From Trichobilharzia regenti (lineage: Eukaryota > Platyhelminthes > Trematoda > Strigeidida > Schistosomatidae), in the NCBI GenBank assembly GCA_944472135.2, contig OX235270.1:116079842-116143841 (forward strand): DNA of 64,000 nt. Direction: 5' to 3'. Made by a program: the position numbers and the translations under genes. Below the pieces are notes generated by a model, which did no database searches, was not told the origin of the DNA, and saw nothing but the letters and a program-made list of their open reading frames with translations. Position 1 is the stretch's first letter; the number at the start of each line of letters is the position of its first letter. Below, piece by piece: positions 40,901 to 49,900 of the stretch.

Positions 40901-43900
40901 GGGGTTGCTAGCCTCTTTACCAGAATTATTTCTGGCTTAGCAAGGTAAAGAAGTGGGGTCGGTCGGGGATCGAACCCCGTACCATATGCATGGTTGGCGA
41001 GCGTCCTAACCGCTATGCCACCGACGCACCTTTGGTAAAAGCGTGATTTTCACTATTTCAATGAAGAGGAAGAAAACAGTAGGAGTGATAAGACATAATG
41101 ACGTAGTTAAACTGATGAGCTGTCATAAGGTGCTACTTGCAAATAAATTCTTCTAATGAAAGAAAAAGGCAAAGTTTAAACAAGAAATTGTGTAATTTAG
41201 CGAATGAATGAGCTAGTAGTTTAAATACAACTGGAAAACAAAATCACAACAACTGGATTTTTTGAAATTAACGTCTATTCTGGAAAAATATTTTTGAGAA
41301 GGCATAACAAAAGAAAAGAGTCCAGGGGATGATATAAAGTGTCTACGGTTCAATGCAGACAATGGTATTAATTTACCTGATTAAAATAATCATAATAAGT
41401 CGGATGAAATGCTACCTGTTTCGCCTTCTTATCAGTTTGAGGTACCTTATTTATCAGGCGTCCTGTGTGAATTAAATGTTAAAACGATCAGACCTCTTTG
41501 ATTTATAATGCAGTCGAATTCTTTACCGTACTGTTTTAGCACTATGCATATGATACATGGACATAAGTTTTTGGCAATAAGTACATGTAGTTTAATGGGA
41601 CCAGATGCCAATATTTTACTGGACAGATACATATAGAGAAAATAGTATTGATTCAGAACCTTTCCTGACCGGTGGCTTTTTAATCTTTTAAAGACTTTCT
41701 CAGGCATTACTTCAATGATCGAGTATCGGCTTTTAAAAACTCCTATTTCTCTAATGAGTGATGGCTGAAAGTGAATTGAAGACTAGGTCTTAGAAAAATG
41801 TTAACCCGCTCAGTGCTGCACGAAATGATCAACAAAATCCAGCTGTTTATTAGTTTTTAGTTTAAGTTTAGCTACCGAAAATTTCTTCTAACTGGCATAG
41901 CAATGAATGACGCATATTTGTCAATTTAGCAGCATCATAACAGCTGCTTAACCAGGCCTCACTATCGTATTTCTGAACATATTCAGTTAAAGAAAAGGCG
42001 TAATTGATCAGTTTTTAGTGAACCAACAAGAGGTAGTTTTGTATTAGAAAACGGATGTTTATGTGGTGAACACTAACTGAAACGAAAACGCAGCAGCTAC
42101 TTGTTTAGATATGATAGAGAAGATTTGTAGCTCAGGTAGATGATTTTGATGTGGTTTTGTTCTCTGAGCTGGATGGTTAGTTTGCGAAGCTTTCATCACC
42201 TTACTGGGTGACATCTTCAGCGCATACTTCAATTTGAAGTATGAGCTGAAGATGTCACCCAGTAAGGTGATGAAAGCTTCGCAAACTAACCATCCAGCTC
42301 AGAGAACAAAACCACATCAAAAGCTCCTTGTTTGTTTCTCAAGTTGGCCTGAGCTTTCATTTCGGTTCCAGTCATTATTTATTACATAAACATCGATCAC
42401 CCATTTCAAGACAATATCAGATGGTCTCATTAACAATATTTTTATTTTCTATTCATCGTTTTATGGCCATCTTTAGATTATTCTGTATGTTATTCCAGCT
42501 TCATATACTATTGTTGCTTGAAAGAAAATTTTCATTGTCAGTGCTATTCACTGGTGGACTAAGTAAAAACTGTTTAAGTTCATACAAAGATCGCTAAAGT
42601 TTTCTCTCTAAATATTGAATTTCGACAGTAGGCCTCAAGTCACCAATATAAGGCGTTTGCTTGTGATGAATAACACTTGAAGGTGTATTATGTATTCACT
42701 TATCATGAATTCATCAGGTCAGTTCATTTAAATGTAGTCAATCCTTAACTTCAAGAAGTACTCACTTAGACTCGAGAAAATGTAAGAGTTTGAATAAAGA
42801 CTCTTTTCAGTTTCATGCTAAACAAGTGATATTAGCCATAGTGTTACATATGTTCAGCATATGCTTGAAATATTTGCAGTGAACACTTTCCCAAAATAAC
42901 AGGCCTAGATTACGACCACTCACACTATTACTTTGTACAAACATTCATTATGAACTTACCTATGATAAGTCAATCTCTAAGACAATTCAATATAACAATT
43001 TTTATTTATACTACTTATTAGTAAGCAAAGTCTACCGCAAACATTTTACGAAAACTAAACATTTAAAGATTCCTTACACTCGACATAAATTTTTTTGGAA
43101 TAAGTTCTTCTTGGACAATAGGCTCAACTAGTTCAGTAGCAGTTTAAGATCCACAACCTCAAAGTAAGTAAACAAATGAATTTACCTGTCGCCTTTTACT
43201 CTCCTCTTCAGCTCTTCGTAGAGCAGCCTCAAATTTTGTCCTAGGTTCCTTTCTTTCAAAAACTTCCTCCTCTTCACTGTCGTCCCATTCATCAAAGTGA
43301 GTGTAGATTTTTCTTCTGGTGTCTCTTGTTTCATCATAAACTCTGGGGACTGGGTGGATATTTTGAGCAGAAGGATAACTCTTATTGCACAATAGTAAAT
43401 CTGATGTGATTGAATCAAATTCATCCTATAGAAATCAAACAAGAGAGAGGAAGCTGTAGTTATTAAGCATTCTAACTGCAAACTGTGTGGGAATACAGGA
43501 TTAACTTTGGTTTAGTGGACCAAATCATTTTCGCACTAACTACAAACAACTTTGTTTTCAATAAAAGGCTCCCATTAAAATGTCATTTGAACAACTCTTC
43601 AGATAAGGATGGTTACTTGTTACTTCTAACTAATTAGGTAAGATTTAAAAACAGAAATCTATCAGGTGTATATTTGAGTGGTATGAAAATACAATAAAGT
43701 ACATTTTTTTCTTACTGGCTCCTTGTACTCTTTTCACGAAACGGTTCTCAATTACAATGAGACAAAAATAAGCAACTGATAAATGAGTTTGGTAAAAAAT
43801 ATTTTATCCCCACACAGGACAGACAACACTTGTACATCTGCTTCAAGGAAAATTAATTTCCATCTCTGGCTTGATTCCCATTTTTTGTTTAACTTTACTT

Positions 43901-46900
43901 TTGAATAACTGTAGGAAAACACTGAACGCAACATCTGAATGTGTTATAACATGGTAATATTCACCAGTGTAGTTTAGTTATTTAAGCAGAGCTATAAAAT
44001 GACTTAAATTGATGACTTCAGTTTGTTACACAACGGAAAAGCTCAGCAACAGAACTAGACATGATTTAAAAACACGTAAATGATGAACGGAGTGAATGCA
44101 ACTTTTTATAACTTTTGCATTATAGAGTTAAGAATACTCAAGACTACTGGAGGTATTCGGAAACAGGTTATTTAAGTCCAAATAGACATATTCCTGTTTT
44201 TTATGTTTCAGATACACCAATACACCATATTTCATCTTAGCATACTATGGGCACGGTTGAGATAGTTTAAAACGCTGAATATTATTTATGTATGTAATAC
44301 CATCAAGCTGAATTGTTTTGAATGCAAAATAACTCATCCGTAAATCCGGTATTACTCCAAACCTTTGAGTAATAGTGAAGTAATTTAATCATTTTAATAT
44401 TTTGTCACTGTCTCTTCGTGATGTAGAACATAAAAAATGGAGTAACCCATATAATACTTAAAAATGGTCGAATTGCTGTAAACTAAAACTTTGAAATTAT
44501 TCTGATGCTCACTAATCACTGTCCACAGGCTAAAGTTGTCTGGAATTCAAGTGACAAGTCGTGACCAATGGCATCCACGATGGCGGGTGTGAAAACAAAC
44601 ACTCAGTGGTTATAATAGCTAACACTGAGAAGTGGGAGAAGCTGGAATTCATAAGCCGGTGGATTGCTTCTAAGTGGCTGATCAGTCGAGGGGCTGGCCT
44701 CGTAACCTGAAGGACCTGAGCACGGTCTACAAACTGGGAAGAAACAGCTCTCTACTACATCTTGGTTCCCAGCGATTCTGTAATCGCTACCGCCTAGCGG
44801 TTTTACTTGGGAAAACCCAAATACCGTAGAATAATTAACGTAAGTCACAAATTATGTATATAGTAGTTTGAAGCCACGTACTTGGTGTAACTGATTCAAT
44901 TAGGTATTGGTTATTTATAAATACGAATAAATCTTAACTAACCTACTTCAAGCATGACTGCTTTGGGTACTTAAGGATTTAATACATATTCTCGGTAAAA
45001 TTTTCCTCAATGGAATCTGAGGAAGAAATACGGAAAATAGTCTTCAAAGATATGTTTATAATAAATTCACATCAGGTGAACTATTATGTCTTCAGTAGTA
45101 TGAAGTGGACATCTTATGTCAATGAGTATTTTATGCTGAAGCACAAACACCTCAGAACGACATTGAGATGATTCAGTTGATTATAGAGTGAAATATAACA
45201 GTAGGATCACTTACAATGGTTAAGTGTAGTCATATTGGGAGGTTTTATTAAAATAAAATCGAGTTATGTGATTTCAACAAACAAACTGAAATCAACGTGG
45301 TGATTAAACAGGAACTTGTGTTTATTCTGACCTTGAGGCGATAATGCCGCACAGAGCACGCAATGAATTTGTGAATGTCCAGTGGAGTAGTTGTACTACA
45401 CCAAGTGGAGATACTTTGTCGGTTAAGCAACTGTGACGTCATAATGACTGTTAAATTCTATAAGAGAAATAAACTCCTAACTTTTACGCTTTCTTTTTAC
45501 TTTTTGTAAACAACCAAGCAAGTAAACAACTTAAACAATAATAAATAAATAAATGTTAGTTTTAGCAACTCCATAAATATTTACCTTAATTCAAACTAAG
45601 CCTACATTTTGGAATGAAAACAAAACTATGGTGACTTTTCTCAGACAGAAACTAGAACTGTGTGGCATAATACAAAGGCTATGTAGTCAGCAAAACTGTG
45701 TTGTCTATGCAAGTATAGATGTATTCTAAACAAAACATAAGCTTTTCTAAGTCTAGTGAAACTGAATAAATTGGTAAAAAATCTGTTGTGTGTGGGTAAG
45801 TAAGTATAATTACCAAAATTGTCAGACCTAGTCACGGTTTGCACACAATTTCTCTACAGAACAACTGTTGTTTACATAATACGCACAATGTGGCCTTGTG
45901 CGCTGATATCTGGACAGCAAACTAGTTACGCATAACACGTGAAAGTGAATTTGATCTTATGGAAAAAAAACTTTATTTTTTGCTAAAAAGAAATCTCCAA
46001 TAACATTAACTTCCTGCTATGAAACTCCACTTGCACCTTTAGAGTTATACCTCTGATATTGGTAAAATTCAACGACTGAATAAAACTTTTCTACACATTT
46101 ACCCGTTATTACGCAATGCGTCTTGACCTAATACATGAACTAGGTACAGATTTCACTTCACCATGTCAAACAGTCTTAAGAAACCTGTCTAGCTCACTAG
46201 CTCGTTAGTTTTCTAGCCGGTCCCAAACGATGGTAAAGAGGAAGGGTTGGGCGTGGGGCTAGCGAACCTACACCACAAAACCAATCAAACTGCTACAGTA
46301 ACTTCTACGCACAATAAAAAGATTAAAAAATACAAAATATATAATATAAACAGTTTTAAGAAAGTAGGCGTGAAACCGCCGTACAATAGTTTATTAAAGT
46401 ATCTCCCCTAATTCTCTCTATTTTCAATCTAATCCCATAACAAATATTCAATACTCTGCGAAAACGTTTCACTTATAATGTGACATATCGACTGAAACTG
46501 ATTGAAATTGACATCATAAAGACAAGATTTCGCTGACCTTTTATCGTACAAGGAATTATTTTGGAGGAATTTAGACGACCTTATTTTAACATTTGACTTT
46601 AATCTAACTGGGTTATGACCGAATTTGAAAGAACTCAATTCACTACATGATTCAAACTAATGCCTACTAAATTACAGACTTCACAACTTAAGGAGTAATC
46701 TGCAAGAACAAACTGCACGCCAGATATTCTTAATGACATATAATAGAGCTGTATTATATATTTTCAGTAACAGCTAATTATTTGCCCAACTTTCATAACT
46801 CAAAAGAACCAGACTTAAGATTGACAGATTTAAGTGGATAGTTGAGTTTGATAATTATTACTTAAGGCGTAGCGCTTAATGTTAGCTTAACTAATATCCT

Positions 46901-49900
46901 TAGTCGCTTTGACTAAAGTTGTCCGGTTTAGTATACACTACCTGCTGCTTAAATATCTGTGATAAAAATCATTTCAAGTAGCATCCTGTTTCTCACCTTT
47001 TTCCTCAGATTATCTTACTGTAATAAATCTTAATTTTTGTCTTATTATTCAGGTTCATCGAACTCATTGTCGAATTTACTTATTCTATGAAAGAATAAGT
47101 ATAACAGTTTTGTAAATATTACACTCTTTTAAAGCAATATTTTTAATCTTCACTGGATTATTTTTATTAGCTGTATATAAGGCTGTGCGCAAAGAAACCA
47201 CACACTATTATATTTATGTATGTTACTGAAAATTACTATCAGTAGTTCAACGAAAACCTAGATTATAATAAAATCTGATTTCACTTGATTAGGAAAAAAA
47301 TATTGTAAGATGAACATTTAATTATAGCCACATATCTTCTACAAATTCTAGGTATGTTAATCACATACCATGATGCGCTATAATATCTACATTTTACACA
47401 CAACTGTGGGAGATAATTTTTAACGAATTCAGTTTATAAAACTAATGATAGGTTTTGTTTTGCAATCAATAAGGTATCGGAAACTTTTTGCTATCTTTAA
47501 AATTTCTGAAATATCAAAATGAACATTTTTTTCATTCGTTGACCTAGAAAATGAGTGTTTATAGATCAACAAAATGGGTGTCAGATTTGAATCCAAACGG
47601 GAACGCAGTCGCTGCATGGAATGCAGATGTATTCAACTGAGCAGACACTACAAAACGCATATCTTAGATTCCACTACTGGAGCACAATACGAAAACATAT
47701 TCTGTCCTGGTGGCAACAAGAAACGTCGACTGAAAACAAATAATTACAAGGTGGAGACATTTGAAGACACTTGAATGAACGAATGAATGAATATGTATCA
47801 ATCACTTCAGACAGAGTTAATCAAACCATATTTCCAATGAAATTCTTGACAATGAACAGTGCGGTTGCATTTACCATCACCACAACAAGTGGTTGGTTAA
47901 AGCAAACACTCATAAAGCTCATGATATTTTATATAACAGACACTTTAACAAGGTAAATATTTACACAACTCTGTTTTATGTTTAGAAATGTGTTGGTGAT
48001 AGTTCTTGCTAAAATGGCAGTGAACGAACCATTATTCTGAAGTGACTTAATTTTCACACGACAGAATACCACAAAATACTAAATTGAATGTTGAAGGTTA
48101 GAAGAATCGGGAAGTAGAATCGAAAACTACATACAATGGTTACTTCCGAGTAGTTTCAACTGATTCGGCTATCTGAAATGAGTTAAACCAGACACACCTT
48201 TGATGAATTCAGCCCCAGACGAGCGAAACAACCGTTCAGTGTTTAGATCAGCTCAACCTGACTAGCAAGCCCTAATGGTTGATGCGAGTGGTATCCAACT
48301 CGTCATATCAGTCGATCAATACATTTATGCTTGCTTTCCTGATTGCTATTTATGGTGTGAAGCTAATCACATATTCTGATGTGAATTATTTCGGTTTTCG
48401 AAGGAAACAATGGTGAAATCTCACCTTGAACTGTATCATTTGTAAAGTGCATATTTGATGCTATCAAAACTACCTGGTTTATTGTCACTACAGTAAAAGT
48501 TACTAACTGAGTTACTATTTTCCAACTTAAACGTTTAGTTTTATCAAGTACCGGTTTCACTTTCCGATAATTTTTTTGATGCTTCATAATTTTTGTAGTG
48601 ACATAAGTTAATCGCGTATGCAGATCAATCGATCTACTAATTTGGTAATGAAAAGAACGCATATATGGGAATAATAAATACTTATGAAACAAGGTTGCTT
48701 TTAACCTGGTTAATATTCAAAGCATGACATTTATCTCTAAAATTAATGCCAAACTTACTGAAGATATTTCATGAAAATATGAAAAAGCATCTGAAACGCT
48801 GGATATGATAGTGAATAACTTCACGTTATTTATGTTAGTTATTTTCTGACTCATCATTAATTATGCAGAGAGTTCGTGTACTGCGTTCTCTTGAATCGTT
48901 AGTAGGTAAATATGTTGTTCAATACAAACAGTTCAAAAATCGATTAGTAGTCATAATATTGAAGTGAAGTTATAGAAAATAAAGAATATATTAGGTTAAG
49001 CAATGAAATATACTCACTAGCGAATTCTTTTGTAAATCTGTACCATCATTATCTCCTAATGAAAGTCGAATACTGTCGGAATTACTGTTTTGAGATACAT
49101 TTGAATGTTGTGATTCATAACAGCCAGTATTGACATTTGAACTTAGATGAAGTTCAGTAGTAAAATCCTCACCGAAGGGTGATGTTCTTCCGGTAGCATC
49201 TCCCTGTCTTGCATGAAAACTTCGAGTTCTCACCAAAGATAATGGAATACCACCCTCCGTTAACGATCTGTGTTTTGTTTTCAAACCTTTTATTCGTTCA
49301 TTGTGGTGAGAATTAGCCTAAATATTAAACAAAACAAAAAGTGCTTCATATGAAAAGTTTCCCCTTAGGCGGCTCTTTTTAATACTCATGAATTCCAGAA
49401 CGAGATGAACCAAGTATGAAGGCATGAAAAATACCCTTAAACCTTTTTAGTTAATATTCAGACTGAACTGTTTAAGGAATTTATTTCACAAAATAGAATC
49501 ACAAGGTGAAAGCAAGACTCATTTTCACTTTTTGCATGCTAGGAACCTTTTAAATCTACCTAATTTAACTATTCTGTAATATACACTTAGAATTTTAAAC
49601 AAATTTTATGTGGATCGTACGGTTTGTACGACAGACGAAAGGGATATACATGAAATATGCAACATCCAGCGTCAATCACCATCAACGGGAGGGATTTGAA
49701 AGAGGTTACTCCCTTAATTCACTTATCTAGAAAGCATTGTCTCAACTACAGGAGGAACGGACGAGGATGTCAAATCGAGCGAGAATCGGGAAGGCGAGAA
49801 ACACATTCACCAACCTGAAATCAATCTGGAAATCTCCGTCACTCAGCCAGAATCAACAACAACAAAATTCGGTCGGATTTTCAATACAAACGTCAAGTCA

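Larger units (their letters stand above)
40595..43185. other. Intron 3, with one SINE and a long palindrome
   Basis: It holds the chimeric SINE at 40.8-41.0 kb and the 179-bp palindrome at 42.14-42.32 kb. The rest shows nothing recognisable. Confidence 0.45.
43426..49017. other. Intron 2 (5.6 kb), mostly unassigned
   Basis: It contains a RTE 5' fragment (46.22-46.32 kb) and a GC-richer island (44.51-44.85 kb) with no clear identity. At 47.58-47.78 kb lies another GC-richer, repeat-like patch. A 109-codon ORF at 48363-48692 on the minus strand has no recognisable features. Confidence 0.4.

Noticed and set aside
48363..48692. 109-codon ORF on the minus strand in intron 2
   Set aside because: It has no recognisable motif, no splice-phase link to neighbouring exons and an AT-driven composition. 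It is likely a chance frame.
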